From assembly GCA_964467255.1 (NCBI GenBank), contig CAYXPR010000002.1, forward strand, positions 107,874-171,873: a stretch of 64,000 nt of DNA, in the 5' to 3' direction. Source of the stretch: CAYXPR01 sp964467255. Lineage in GTDB: Bacteria > Pseudomonadota > Alphaproteobacteria > Rickettsiales > RGZB01. The notes below the pieces were generated by a model. It searched no databases. It saw only the letters and a list, made by a program, of their open reading frames with translations, and had not been told where the DNA came from. Both the position numbers and the translations under genes were made by a program. Below are positions 1-9,309 of this stretch, piece by piece. Positions within the stretch are counted from its first letter, which is position 1, and each line of letters starts with the position of its first letter.

Positions 1-282
1 TGTGGCTGCAAAGGCTTTGAGCGCCTGCAGATTTGCTTCTACTTTTTTATCATCCTGCTTCTGCACCGATTGCAGGGCTACGGGGTCAACACCCACGGAA
101 CTACGGAATGATGCCAGCGTTTCTGCCGGCTGAGTAGATGCTTTTACCTTGGGTTCAGGAGATACATCAACTTCAGGCTGTGCCTGCACCTGCGGCGCCG
201 CAGTACCGGATTGCACACCACCAGCTTTATTAATTTGTGACAACTGCACATTTGAAGTCAGCAAGTCGATTGGCGAAGGCAT
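1..282 (-). CDS. Partial hypothetical protein (N-terminal 94 codons)
   Basis: An open frame runs on the minus strand from an ATG at 282-280 to the window edge without a stop. A good ribosome binding site (GAGGAG, 7 nt spacing) precedes the ATG, which decides the start. The visible protein begins MPSPIDLLTSNVQLSQ and continues as a Pro/Ala/Val/Gln-rich, probably disordered segment. No domain is recognised and the C-terminus lies outside the window. Composition and codon use match the neighbouring core genes. A small forward frame over the same bases is best explained as a shadow of this gene. Confidence 0.6.
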   Translation of the reverse strand, partial: MPSPIDLLTSNVQLSQINKAGGVQSGTAAPQVQAQPEVDVSPEPKVKASTQPAETLASFRSSVGVDPVALQSVQKQDDKKVEANLQALKAFAAT

Positions 283-364
283 TGTTTTTCTCCTCGTTTA
301 CCCGTCAGCAAGAATCATCCTATCAGGTAAAAGGTTAATAAAGGGTTAAGGATACACAAAAACG

Positions 365-1204
365 CTAGGATTGGCTGCCAGCCTTGATGCAAGCCTCACA
401 TAAAAGCTCATTTACTTTTGAATCGCGAAGTGCATCAGTGGAAACGGGGTCACCACATTCGGTGCAACGCACAGCACCCGACATTTTAAGTTCAGGCGTC
501 ACCGCCACGCGGTCATCAAACACAAAGCAATCGCCTTCCCACAGGCCGCTCTTATTCTGTGTTTCCTCAAAATACTTCAGGATGCCGCCTTGTAGGTGAT
601 ACACATCGGAAAAACCCATTTGCTTCAAAAGCGCCGTGGATTTTTCACAGCGTATGCCGCCCGTGCAATACATTGCCACCTTCGGCGTTTTTTTAGGGTC
701 GAGGTTCTGCTTCACCCATTCGGGGAATTCGCGGAAGGTTCTGGTTTTGGGGTCCACTGCGTTTTTGAACTTACCAATTTTCACTTCGTAGTCATTCCGC
801 GTATCTACTACCACCACGTCTGGCTGCTGAATCACTTTATCCCACGCTTCCGACGGCAGGTATTGCCCACGCACATCGATATCCAAATCTTCCACACCCA
901 TGCGGACGATTTCTTTCTTAAGACGTACTTTAAGCCGCTCAAATGGCAGGGTGGCGGCAAAACTTTCCTTCCACTCCAGCGTGGCAAATTTTGGGTCCGA
1001 GCGCAGGTGGTTTATGAGTGCATCAATGCCCTCACGTGTGCCCGAGATGGTGCTATTGATACCTTCACGCGCCAACAAAACCGTGCCCTTCAGCCCATGC
1101 TTCTGGCAAAATTTGAGCAGCACCGGCTGTCGCTGCTCATAGTCCGGCAGCGACACGAAATGGTAAAAAGCCGCAATAACGATGGGTAATGACTCTTCCT
1201 GCAT
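365..1204 (-). CDS. trhO: tRNA uridine(34) hydroxylase TrhO (rhodanese-like, YceA family)
   Basis: TrhO hydroxylates uridine 34 of tRNA towards 5-hydroxyuridine, an O2-dependent step in wobble modification. The protein shows the family's N-terminal acylphosphatase-like half, then a rhodanese domain with the active-site loop CTGGIRCEKS. With the start chosen here its first Cys falls near residue 180, close to the position known in E. coli TrhO. The C-terminus has two Cys pairs (CTEC and CEAC) that look metal-binding. The frame opens 36 bases further upstream (1240), but the internal ATG at 1204 begins the conserved MQEESLP-type start and gives the usual length of about 280 residues. It is transcribed divergently from the next gene. 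Confidence 0.9.
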   Translation of the reverse strand: MQEESLPIVIAAFYHFVSLPDYEQRQPVLLKFCQKHGLKGTVLLAREGINSTISGTREGIDALINHLRSDPKFATLEWKESFAATLPFERLKVRLKKEIVRMGVEDLDIDVRGQYLPSEAWDKVIQQPDVVVVDTRNDYEVKIGKFKNAVDPKTRTFREFPEWVKQNLDPKKTPKVAMYCTGGIRCEKSTALLKQMGFSDVYHLQGGILKYFEETQNKSGLWEGDCFVFDDRVAVTPELKMSGAVRCTECGDPVSTDALRDSKVNELLCEACIKAGSQS

Positions 1205-1363
1205 GGCGCATTTTTTAGCCGCCAGAGGCCAATAATGCAATCTTTTCCCCCTGATAGGGAAAATTTTGCCGCACCCCAGGCGCGCCCATTATCACACCAA
1301 CACCCTATCCAGTTGATAAATAGGTATTATTACCGTTGGCACGGCGCTTGCAACTACAAGGGC

Positions 1364-1882
1364 ATGTTAGGAAGCACCGCAGTTACATATGGCCGCTATG
1401 GCACGTTCGAAACCCCACGGGTGGAAAGAACGGCAGCCGCATCACAAAACCAGCATTTCTGGGGCAGTGATGGCTTCGGATTCAGTGACATTCTGGATAT
1501 TGTAAACCCGCTACAGAACCTGCCGGTGGTTTCCGACATCTACCGCAAGGTAACGGGCGATGCGACATCACCCGGCAGCAAAGTGGCGGGCGGCGCATTA
1601 TTCGGCGGCGTGGGCGGGCTGATTGCGGGCTTTTTTTCAAGCACCGTTGAGCAGGTAAGCGGCAGTACTCCGGTGGTGCAGGCGATGAACTTCATCAGCG
1701 GCGAAACCACGGAAGTCGAAGCTGCAAACAACAATACACCGCTTGAAAGAGCGATGATTGACTGGAGCCAGCCAGTGCCCTCAAAAAAAGTCTACGACAC
1801 CGCCGCATATTTAAGAAAATATAACGAAGTGCAACAATTCGCCGAAGCGCAACGCAGCGGCCGTATCGACATCGCCGCATAA
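1364..1882 (+). CDS. Conserved alphaproteobacterial hypothetical protein
   Basis: A protein of about 172 residues. The central part (FGFSDILDIVNPLQNLPVVSDIYR, then a Gly/Ala-rich hydrophobic stretch GGALFGGVGGLIAGF) resembles a conserved but uncharacterised family found in many alphaproteobacteria. The glycine-rich hydrophobic segment could insert in a membrane. The C-terminus is charged and Ala-rich. The reading frame is open from 1235, overlapping the start of trhO, but the first 43 codons look non-coding and I favour the ATG at 1364. Function is unknown. It sits alone between trhO and guaA. Confidence 0.65.
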   Translation: MLGSTAVTYGRYGTFETPRVERTAAASQNQHFWGSDGFGFSDILDIVNPLQNLPVVSDIYRKVTGDATSPGSKVAGGALFGGVGGLIAGFFSSTVEQVSGSTPVVQAMNFISGETTEVEAANNNTPLERAMIDWSQPVPSKKVYDTAAYLRKYNEVQQFAEAQRSGRIDIAA

Positions 1883-1980
1883 TGTTTCAGGGCACGAAAC
1901 CCGCATAAAATTCCTTTCCTTTCGCTGATTTTTGCGTATGTTGGCAGCACCGATACCAACCGCCAGCGCCGTGGATATAT

Positions 1981-3522
1981 ATGGATAAAATTCTGATTCT
2001 CGATTTCGGCTCACAATTCACCCAGTTGATTGCACGGCGTGTGCGCGAAAGCGGTGTCTATTGCGAAATCTGGCCCTATGTGACCACGCTGCAAAAAATC
2101 AAAGACTTTGGCCCCAAAGGCATCATCCTTTCCGGCGGCCCCTCTTCGGTTGGCGATAAAGGTTCACCGACCGTCAGCAAAGATATTTTTAATTTAAAAC
2201 TCCCGATTCTTGGCATCTGCTATGGCCAGCAGCTGATGTGTAAATTACTCGGCGGCAAGGTAGAGCCGTCTGACGAACGCGAATTTGGCCGTGCGCATAT
2301 CAAGGCGCTGAAGCCTTGCGCACTGTTTAAAAACATTTGGAAAAACGGCACCAAGCACCAAGTGTGGATGAGCCACGGCGACAAGGTGACGAAGCTACCC
2401 GCTGGCTTCAGTGCTGTTGCCGCCACCGAAAGCGCACCCTTTGCGTTTATTGCCGATGAAAAGCGCAAATTTTACGGCGTACAGTTCCACCCCGAAGTGG
2501 TGCACACGCCCGATGGTGCCACCCTACTAAAGAATTTTACGCATGGCGTGGTCGGCTGCAAAAGCGACTGGAACATGCATAATTTCCTTGAAATGGAAAT
2601 CAAGAAAATCCGCGCACAAGTCGGCAAAAAACGGGTGATTTGCGGTGTGAGCGGCGGCGTGGATTCTTCTGTGGTGGCAGCCCTACTTTACAAGGCGATT
2701 GGCACACAACTCACCTGCATTTTTGTCGATACAGGCCTGCTGCGCCAGAATGAAGTGAAGCAAGTGAAAGAGCTGTTCCGCGACTTCCACATTCCGCTGG
2801 TGGCCGTGGATGCCAGCGCCCTTTTCCTTGGTAAACTTAAAGGTGTTTCCGACCCCGAACAGAAGCGCAAAATCATCGGCAAAACCTTTATCGACGTGTT
2901 CGAAAAAGAAGCGAAAAAAGTGGGCGGCGCTGAGTTTTTAGCCCAAGGGACGCTGTACCCCGACGTGATTGAATCTATTTCCGTGCATGGCGATGCTGCG
3001 GTGACAATTAAGTCGCACCACAATGTGGGGGGACTGCCCGCACGCATGAAAATGAAACTGGTGGAGCCCGTGCGCGAATTGTTCAAAGACGAAGTGCGCG
3101 CGCTAGGTTTAGAGCTCGGCATCAAACACGAGATGATTCGCCGCCACCCCTTCCCCGGCCCCGGCCTTGCGATTCGCATCCCCGGTGAAATCACGAAAGA
3201 GAAAATCGCCATCCTGCAAAAAGCCGATGCGATTTTTATCGAGGAAATCAAAAAAGCAAAGCTCTATGACAAAATCTGGCAGGCTTTTGCTGTGCTACTG
3301 CCGGTGAAAACCGTTGGCGTGATGGGCGATGGCCGCACCTATGAGTATGTGTGCGCCCTGCGCGCCGTAACATCGTCCGACGGCATGACGGCGGATTATT
3401 ATCCCTTTAAATACACGTTTCTGTCGCAGGTTTCCGCGCGCATCGTGAACCAAGTAAAGGGTGTAAACCGCGTGGTGTACGACATCACCAGCAAGCCCCC
3501 CGGCACGATTGAGTGGGAATAG
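1981..3522 (+). CDS. guaA: GMP synthase (glutamine-hydrolysing)
   Basis: Converts XMP to GMP using ATP and ammonia released from glutamine, the last step of guanine nucleotide synthesis. The N-terminal class I amidotransferase domain has the nucleophile in GICYGQQL (Cys near residue 80) and the His/Glu of GVQFHPEV. The ATP-pyrophosphatase domain follows with the PP-loop GVSGGVDSS near residue 223, and the C-terminal dimerisation domain ends in the standard PPGTIEWE. At 513 residues it is full length. It appears to be transcribed alone: 140 bases separate it from the next gene. Confidence 0.97.
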   Translation: MDKILILDFGSQFTQLIARRVRESGVYCEIWPYVTTLQKIKDFGPKGIILSGGPSSVGDKGSPTVSKDIFNLKLPILGICYGQQLMCKLLGGKVEPSDEREFGRAHIKALKPCALFKNIWKNGTKHQVWMSHGDKVTKLPAGFSAVAATESAPFAFIADEKRKFYGVQFHPEVVHTPDGATLLKNFTHGVVGCKSDWNMHNFLEMEIKKIRAQVGKKRVICGVSGGVDSSVVAALLYKAIGTQLTCIFVDTGLLRQNEVKQVKELFRDFHIPLVAVDASALFLGKLKGVSDPEQKRKIIGKTFIDVFEKEAKKVGGAEFLAQGTLYPDVIESISVHGDAAVTIKSHHNVGGLPARMKMKLVEPVRELFKDEVRALGLELGIKHEMIRRHPFPGPGLAIRIPGEITKEKIAILQKADAIFIEEIKKAKLYDKIWQAFAVLLPVKTVGVMGDGRTYEYVCALRAVTSSDGMTADYYPFKYTFLSQVSARIVNQVKGVNRVVYDITSKPPGTIEWE

Positions 3523-3590
3523 GCCTTAAAAAGCCCCCATCAGCACTGTGCCTTTCATGCAACTAACGTATTGTGCTTACGCTGTTTTTC

Positions 3591-3619
3591 TTGCAGCTTG
3601 CCCTGAAAACCCGTACACT
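3591..3619 (+). promoter_or_regulatory. Candidate sigma-70-type promoter of the pilus operon
   Basis: TTGCAG (3591-3596) and TACACT (3614-3619) are separated by 17 bases, a good match to housekeeping -35/-10 spacing. It lies 44 bases upstream of the PilB-type gene and after the end of guaA. This is a consensus match by eye only. Confidence 0.4.
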
Positions 3620-3662
3620 GTTTCGTGTGGCAGTAACAGGGGTTTAATCAGGAGAAAAATCC

Positions 3663-5741
3663 TTGGCGGATGAGGAAAAACAGCAGCCCGGACAAGGCGA
3701 CGCCAGTGCAGGCGTTCCCGCCACGTTGGATAATACGCAGTCCTTGCCGCAAGATGTCGACCTCACCCAGATGTATCCGCATGAGATTGAGCAGCTAAAG
3801 AAGGGCGCTCAGAGAGCCATTCCCGCGCCGGACGCACCGCCCTCAAAATATGCCACCCCCAATGCCGGCCAGCAAGAAGCCGCCATGTTTGAGACCACGC
3901 CGGAGCAAAAAAGGGCAGCCGCTGCGGAAGCCAAACCAGAAGCTTCTGCTAAAAACACAACCGAAAAGCCAAGAGAAAAATCTTCTTCCAGCACGACGCA
4001 GGTCGAAAAAGCGGAAGAAACCGCGCTGGTAAAAAAACCGACTTCCTTTTCGCTTTCGATTGGCGAACGGCTGGTAGCTGAAGGGCTTATTTCACGCGAC
4101 CAGCTTGAAATTGCGCTCAAGATGCAGCGCGAAAATAAAGACCCCGCCCGTTCTATGCTTGGCGCGTTGCTCGTGGAGCTCGGCTTCATCACCGAAAGTG
4201 CGCTCGCTGAAGTGTTGTCGGAATCTACCGGTATTGAGCAGTTTAACCCCAAGGCCACGCTGCTCGATTCAAACCTTATCAAGCAGATTCCGAAAAACAT
4301 CGCGCTCCGCCACAAGGTGATTCCGGTGATGCTGGAAGATAACTCGGTGTATCTCGCGATGGCGGATATTTACAACGTGCTTGCGATTGACCAAGTGCAA
4401 CGCCACTTCCCGCGCAATTATAAAATCGTGCCGCTCTATTGCAGCGAAGGCGACATCCTTGAGATGATCGATAATTACTACGACTACGACATGTCGATTG
4501 AAGGTATCCTCAAGGAAATCGAAGAAGGCATTGCGGAAAACGTTGCCAAAATCAGCGGTGAAGTGGAAGGTTACACCAACCCTACCGTGCGACTGGTGGA
4601 CTCGCTGCTGGCGGATGCCATCAAACGCGGCGCATCCGATATTCACTTCGAGCCGGAAGGCGCTTTCTTACGTTTGCGTTACCGTATCGACGGGAAGATG
4701 CGGCAAGTACGCAGCTTCCATAAAGACTACTGGTCCGCCATTTCTGTGCGTATCAAAATTATTTCTGGCATGAACATCGCCGAAACGCGCCACCCGCAAG
4801 ACGGCCGTATTACCTATACGGTGCTAGGGCGCGAGGTGGACTTCCGTGTATCCACCCAGCCGACCATTCACGGCGAAAATATCGTCATGCGTATTCTGGA
4901 TAAGAAAAAAGCACTGTTGCCGATGGAAGCGCTCGGCATGAGCGAGCATAACGTGAAGCTGCTCAAAAAACTACTCAAGCGCCCAGAGGGCATCATCATC
5001 GTGACCGGCCCAACCGGTAGCGGTAAAACCACCACGCTTTATTCGGTGCTGAGCTTCATCAACTCGATTGACGTGAACATCATGACGCTGGAAGACCCGG
5101 TGGAATATCAGCTACCAATGATTCGCCAATCCAACATCCGCAGTGGTGGTGGCCTCACCTTCGGTGAAGGTTTGAAAGCCATCATGCGCCAAGATCCTGA
5201 CATCATCTTTGTCGGTGAAATTCGTGATGCCGAAACTGCCAGCATGGCGCTACGCGCCTCGATGACTGGTCACCAAGTGTTTTCCACCCTACACACGAAC
5301 GATGCGCTCGGCGTGCTACCGCGCTTGATTGATATTGGCATTAAGCCTTCGCTGCTCGCAGGTTCGATTATCTGCGCCGTGGCGCAGCGCCTTGCCCGCC
5401 GCCTGTGCGTGCAGTGCCGCGAGCCCTATAACGCCACACCCGATGAGTGTAAAATTCTGGGCGTAGACCCTGCCGCGCCACCGCTGATTTATAAACACAA
5501 AGGCTGCGATGCCTGCACGGGCTCTGGCTATAAAGGCCGTGTGGCCATGGTAGAAATTGTGGCGGTGGACCGCGAGCTGGATGAATTGATTGCCCGTGAG
5601 GCCACACGCAAAGAAATGATGGACCACATTGTGAAGAATGGGTTCCGCAGCTTGCAGGATGATGGCAGCCGTAAGGTGCTAGATGGACTCACAGACATTG
5701 AAGAGCTTGTGGATTCGCTCGACATGACGGAAAGGTTGTAA
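3663..5741 (+). CDS. pilB: PilB/GspE-type assembly ATPase
   Basis: A hexameric cytoplasmic ATPase that powers extension of type IV pili or type II secretion pseudopili. The first 120 residues are Pro/Ala/Lys-rich and disordered. A GspE N-terminal domain follows (about 125-260), then the ATPase core with Walker A GPTGSGKTTT near residue 450 and the Walker B-type segment DPDIIFVGEIRD near 515. A zinc-binding tetracysteine element (CVQC near 581, CDAC near 616) is typical of PilB/GspE. The start is TTG, chosen because AGGAG lies 8 bases upstream and the frame is open no further. It heads a tightly spaced run of five genes ending at 11,045. PilB and GspE cannot be told apart from sequence alone, but the retraction ATPases nearby favour a type IV pilus. 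Confidence 0.9.
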   Translation: MADEEKQQPGQGDASAGVPATLDNTQSLPQDVDLTQMYPHEIEQLKKGAQRAIPAPDAPPSKYATPNAGQQEAAMFETTPEQKRAAAAEAKPEASAKNTTEKPREKSSSSTTQVEKAEETALVKKPTSFSLSIGERLVAEGLISRDQLEIALKMQRENKDPARSMLGALLVELGFITESALAEVLSESTGIEQFNPKATLLDSNLIKQIPKNIALRHKVIPVMLEDNSVYLAMADIYNVLAIDQVQRHFPRNYKIVPLYCSEGDILEMIDNYYDYDMSIEGILKEIEEGIAENVAKISGEVEGYTNPTVRLVDSLLADAIKRGASDIHFEPEGAFLRLRYRIDGKMRQVRSFHKDYWSAISVRIKIISGMNIAETRHPQDGRITYTVLGREVDFRVSTQPTIHGENIVMRILDKKKALLPMEALGMSEHNVKLLKKLLKRPEGIIIVTGPTGSGKTTTLYSVLSFINSIDVNIMTLEDPVEYQLPMIRQSNIRSGGGLTFGEGLKAIMRQDPDIIFVGEIRDAETASMALRASMTGHQVFSTLHTNDALGVLPRLIDIGIKPSLLAGSIICAVAQRLARRLCVQCREPYNATPDECKILGVDPAAPPLIYKHKGCDACTGSGYKGRVAMVEIVAVDRELDELIAREATRKEMMDHIVKNGFRSLQDDGSRKVLDGLTDIEELVDSLDMTERL

Positions 5742-5744
5742 GCC

Positions 5745-6947
5745 GTGGCCGCATATACCTACGTTGCCATCAACACTGCTGGTGATACCGTTAAGGGGAA
5801 GATGGTTGCCGTCAACGAACTCGACCTTGAAGAGAGGTTAAAAGGGCTTGGGCTTGACCTAATTCGCTACCGCATGGTGAAAAGCGCCCGCGTTTCTTTC
5901 TTCGGCAGAATTAAGGCGCGCGACTTGATTATTCTGTGCATTCACCTTGAGCAGCTCGAGCGCGCGGGTGTGCCGCTGCTAGATGCCATTGCCGACCTAC
6001 GCGACACAACGGACGCACCTCGCCTGCGTGACCTACTGTCTGACGTATACGAGTTGGTGAAGTCCGGTAACGTGCTTTCAAAAGCACTCGGAAAATACCC
6101 AAAAGTGTTTGATAACGTGTTTATCGGCCTTGTAAAAGCTGGTGAAGAAACCGGCCAGCTGGCTGATTCTTTCATGCATCTTGCCAACCACATCAAGTGG
6201 AATGAAGAGTTGCGGCGCAAGGTGAAAAAGGCCATCCGTTACCCCATCGGCCTGTTGTTCCTGATGGCCGGTGTGATGACGGTGATGATGCTATTCGTAG
6301 TGCCGCAAATTTCTGAATTCCTACTATCGCAGGGTTTCGACCTGCCGATACACACGCGTGCACTGATTGCCACCTCAGAGGCCTTTGTGAATTACTGGTA
6401 TCTGATTTTTGGGCTGCCGGTTTTCTTATTCATGCTGGGGGTGGTGGCTTATCGTACTTCCGAAAGTTTTGCCTACGCCATCGATAAAATGATGCTCAGG
6501 TTCCCGTTAATCGGAAAGATTATCGTTAAAGCCAACCTTGCGCGCTTCACGCATTTCTTCACCGTTACGTTCGTCAGTGGCATTGATATTCTCGACTGCT
6601 TAGAGACCGCAAAAGACGTGGTAGGCAACCGCGTGCTGAAAGAAGCCATCAATGACGTGAGGCAAAATGTAGCTGACGGTAACTCGCTCACGCTGGCGCT
6701 CACTGCCACTGGCCGCTTCCCGAATCTTGTGCTGCGTATGTTCAAGGTGGGGGAGGAAAGCGGTAACATGGAGCAGGCACTTAAAAACGTGAACTATTTT
6801 TATGACCGTGAAGTGAATGACTCGGTAGAGGCCATCGTGGGCGTGATTCAGCCTGCGCTAACCTTGTTGATGGGTTTGCTGCTCCTGTGGATTACCGCCG
6901 CAGTGTTCGGTCCGCTGTATGATAGCTTTAGCAAAATGGAGTTCTAG
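5745..6947 (+). CDS. pilC: PilC/GspF inner-membrane platform protein
   Basis: The polytopic inner-membrane platform that couples the PilB ATPase to pilin polymerisation. It has two GspF domains (about residues 70-190 and 270-390), each with the family motif: GLVKAGEETGQL in the first, and MFKVGEESGNMEQAL in the second. Hydrophobic segments lie after each domain, with the C-terminal TM segment near residue 380. At 400 residues it has family length. The start codon is GTG, three bases after the stop of the ATPase gene, so translation is probably coupled. Confidence 0.92.
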   Translation: MAAYTYVAINTAGDTVKGKMVAVNELDLEERLKGLGLDLIRYRMVKSARVSFFGRIKARDLIILCIHLEQLERAGVPLLDAIADLRDTTDAPRLRDLLSDVYELVKSGNVLSKALGKYPKVFDNVFIGLVKAGEETGQLADSFMHLANHIKWNEELRRKVKKAIRYPIGLLFLMAGVMTVMMLFVVPQISEFLLSQGFDLPIHTRALIATSEAFVNYWYLIFGLPVFLFMLGVVAYRTSESFAYAIDKMMLRFPLIGKIIVKANLARFTHFFTVTFVSGIDILDCLETAKDVVGNRVLKEAINDVRQNVADGNSLTLALTATGRFPNLVLRMFKVGEESGNMEQALKNVNYFYDREVNDSVEAIVGVIQPALTLLMGLLLLWITAAVFGPLYDSFSKMEF

Positions 6948-6949
6948 CT

Positions 6950-8626
6950 TTGGCCGCTAAGAAGGGTAAAAAGCAAAAGAATACCAAGGCGCCACCAAAG
7001 GCGGCACAGCCTAAAAAGCTGCGCGCACCCGAGCGGTTTAAATATGTTCTCAGCGTGGGGGATGAAGGCGCTATTCTGGTTTTGTTCAATGCGGGAAAGC
7101 TAGAGAAGCGACTATTCATCAGCTCTCCTGCGGCACAAGATTTAACTAAAAGCATCGCAGAGCACCCCAAAGCACCCGTGTATGTGCTAGTGGATGTGCT
7201 GGATCAGGCCTTCGTGCAGCACGCACTGCCGCCCGTTAGTCCGCTTGCTATCGGCAACCTTGTTAAAAAGCGCTTAGATAAAGATTTTAGCGAGCAGGAC
7301 ATTAAAGCCGCGCGCAAGCTTTATCGTGACAAGAAGGGCCGTAAAGACTGGCACTATATGTTCCTTTCTCTTAACTACGCGCCACCGTTCTCTGATTGGG
7401 TAGACGCCATTATCAATCTGCCAAATCCTTTCGGGGGGATTTACCTGCTGCCCATTGAGTCTGAGCCATACCTCAAAAAACTGGAAACGCTGAACCCGAA
7501 AAAATCGGCAAAACCCATCCGCTGGCACATCATGGTGAGCCATAACCGCGTTGGCGGCTTCCGCCAGATTGTCTACCGCGACAACAAAGTGGTGTTCACC
7601 CGCATCGCACAACCCATTGGCGGACTGGCGCCGGATGTAATTGCAGGTAACATTGAGCAGGAAACACTCAACACCATTGAATATATCCGCCGCCTTGGAT
7701 TTGATAATACCGAAGAGCTCGATATTTATATTATCTGCTCGCAGGATGTTAAGGCTGCTATTGATGCGTCAAAAATACAGGGCCGTACCACCAATATCTT
7801 AACGCCATTTGATGTTGCGACCGGATTGAAGCTGCCTGCCGCAGCAGAAAAAACCGACCGCTTCGGCGACGTAATTTTTTCATCTTTCTTCATTAACAAT
7901 CGCAAACCTGTTTTAAAATTTACGACTCCTTACTCTAAAAAACTCGACAGCCTTAGCCTCGGAATAAAATCTGTCCTTGCCACGGCAGCCGCCTTGGTTC
8001 CCACGTTCCTCGTACTCAGTGTGATGCATATCGTGGATATCGTGGATGCAAAAGAGAAAGTCGAGCAAGCACTGCAGAAAAAAACGACCGCACAGAAAGA
8101 GCTGAGCGACATTCAGGAAATACAAAAATCCCTACCTGTATTTAGTATGCTCGCCGTTGACGTTGTGACCGTAAATCAGGCCATAACAAAGGAAACATCC
8201 ATGCCGCTCATCATGATGGATGACTTCGCCAAGTTGCGCACCAAGGAAATTCAAATTCAAAAAGTTTCCTTCAAGGTAGATGAGCGCTACACTAGCCCAA
8301 ACCGCATGGTGGCAACTTACTCTGCGCTTATCAGCAATCCCGACGGTGGCATTGACCGACTGCTAGAGGATATAGACCGTTTTACGGAAGCCGTGCGCAC
8401 AAAGTTCCGGAGCTATGAGGTTAGCTTTTCTGGCCTTCCGGGTGAACGCACTGGTACGTTCAACCTGAATCTTGATGGGCAAACCCCGCCGCCAGGTGCA
8501 GCACCTGGCGCACCACCCAGTGAAAAGAGCCCGTTTGAAATTACTATTCGCGGCCCAATTACTGATGCGCTTGATAAAAAAACAGGCCCCGACAGCAGAA
8601 CACCTAACGCAAGAGAAAGGCGTTAG
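6950..8626 (+). CDS. PilM/GspL-like plus PilN-like pilus assembly protein
   Basis: A 558-residue protein starting at a TTG two bases after pilC, with a Lys-rich N-terminus. Residues 30-330 look like the cytoplasmic actin-like domain of PilM or GspL, ending near the repeated theme LDIYIICSQDV. A membrane segment follows around 345-365 (VLATAAALVPTFLVL), then a periplasmic coiled coil (KEKVEQALQKKTTAQKELS) as in PilN. The C-terminus is Pro/Gly-rich. In classical systems PilM and PilN are separate proteins that bind each other, so this looks like a natural fusion or a GspL-type arrangement. Assignment rests on position and topology, not on a confident family match. Confidence 0.55.
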   Translation: MAAKKGKKQKNTKAPPKAAQPKKLRAPERFKYVLSVGDEGAILVLFNAGKLEKRLFISSPAAQDLTKSIAEHPKAPVYVLVDVLDQAFVQHALPPVSPLAIGNLVKKRLDKDFSEQDIKAARKLYRDKKGRKDWHYMFLSLNYAPPFSDWVDAIINLPNPFGGIYLLPIESEPYLKKLETLNPKKSAKPIRWHIMVSHNRVGGFRQIVYRDNKVVFTRIAQPIGGLAPDVIAGNIEQETLNTIEYIRRLGFDNTEELDIYIICSQDVKAAIDASKIQGRTTNILTPFDVATGLKLPAAAEKTDRFGDVIFSSFFINNRKPVLKFTTPYSKKLDSLSLGIKSVLATAAALVPTFLVLSVMHIVDIVDAKEKVEQALQKKTTAQKELSDIQEIQKSLPVFSMLAVDVVTVNQAITKETSMPLIMMDDFAKLRTKEIQIQKVSFKVDERYTSPNRMVATYSALISNPDGGIDRLLEDIDRFTEAVRTKFRSYEVSFSGLPGERTGTFNLNLDGQTPPPGAAPGAPPSEKSPFEITIRGPITDALDKKTGPDSRTPNARERR

Positions 8627-8634
8627 AGCTTGTT

Positions 8635-9309
8635 ATGGAAAAATTTACCAAACTCAAAAATAGGCTTATAAAAATCTCCCTAATAGCGGGTGGTGGCGTG
8701 CTTGCTTTATGTGTTTTGTATTTTTATCTGAGCTTTACACTGGATGATGCAAAACGCTACGCCAGCCAAGTAGAAAATGAAACGCTCTTGCTGCAGAAAA
8801 AATCTGGCGACACGCGCAATCAAAATGAATCTATCGCGCGTTCAGTGCGCATCTATAACGACTTGCCGCCCCCAAAGAGGAGTACTCCCGAACTTGAAGA
8901 CACCGCATCACGCATCCGCACAGCACGACCGCTGATTGATGAATTCCGCATCCGCTACAAATTCTCAAGCATTAACGTGAACTTCTCAAAGGTGGAGGAT
9001 GTTACCGCCGAGTTTAAACTGAAAAATGCCAGTGTGTATAAAAATGTAATCACCATTGATTTCAAAGCGCTGACCGATGAACTTGTGTTTGCCTTTGTCG
9101 ACACCATGATTCAGCGCATGCCGGGCTACATCACTATTTCTTCTATCGAGATGGATCGTGTGAGCGATATCACACCCGCCGTTATCAAGGCGCTGCTCAC
9201 CCGCCAACCCAATATTCCCTTCCTTGTTAGCGGAAAGATAACCTTGAACTGGTGGAGTGTTAGTGAAGCAAAGCCAAAGCCACCAGAGACTAAAAAGGAA
9301 GGCAGCTGA
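8635..9309 (+). CDS. PilO-like inner-membrane pilus alignment protein
   Basis: A 224-residue bitopic protein: a short basic cytoplasmic N-terminus, a TM segment at about residues 17-37 (LIAGGGVLALCVLYFYL), a predicted coiled coil (about 40-75) and a compact periplasmic domain. This is the topology of PilO or GspM, which bridge PilM/PilN to the secretin. It lies eight bases after the PilM/N-like gene and overlaps the next gene by a few bases. I recognise topology and context rather than sequence family. Confidence 0.5.
   Translation: MEKFTKLKNRLIKISLIAGGGVLALCVLYFYLSFTLDDAKRYASQVENETLLLQKKSGDTRNQNESIARSVRIYNDLPPPKRSTPELEDTASRIRTARPLIDEFRIRYKFSSINVNFSKVEDVTAEFKLKNASVYKNVITIDFKALTDELVFAFVDTMIQRMPGYITISSIEMDRVSDITPAVIKALLTRQPNIPFLVSGKITLNWWSVSEAKPKPPETKKEGS

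Noticed and set aside
149..349. Forward 66-codon frame with Cys-rich start
   Set aside because: It overlaps the better supported minus-strand partial gene, which has a strong ribosome binding site and an uninterrupted 94 codons.
384..1189. Forward-strand open frames opposite trhO
   Set aside because: They are shadows of trhO, which has clear family motifs; the forward translations have no recognisable domains.
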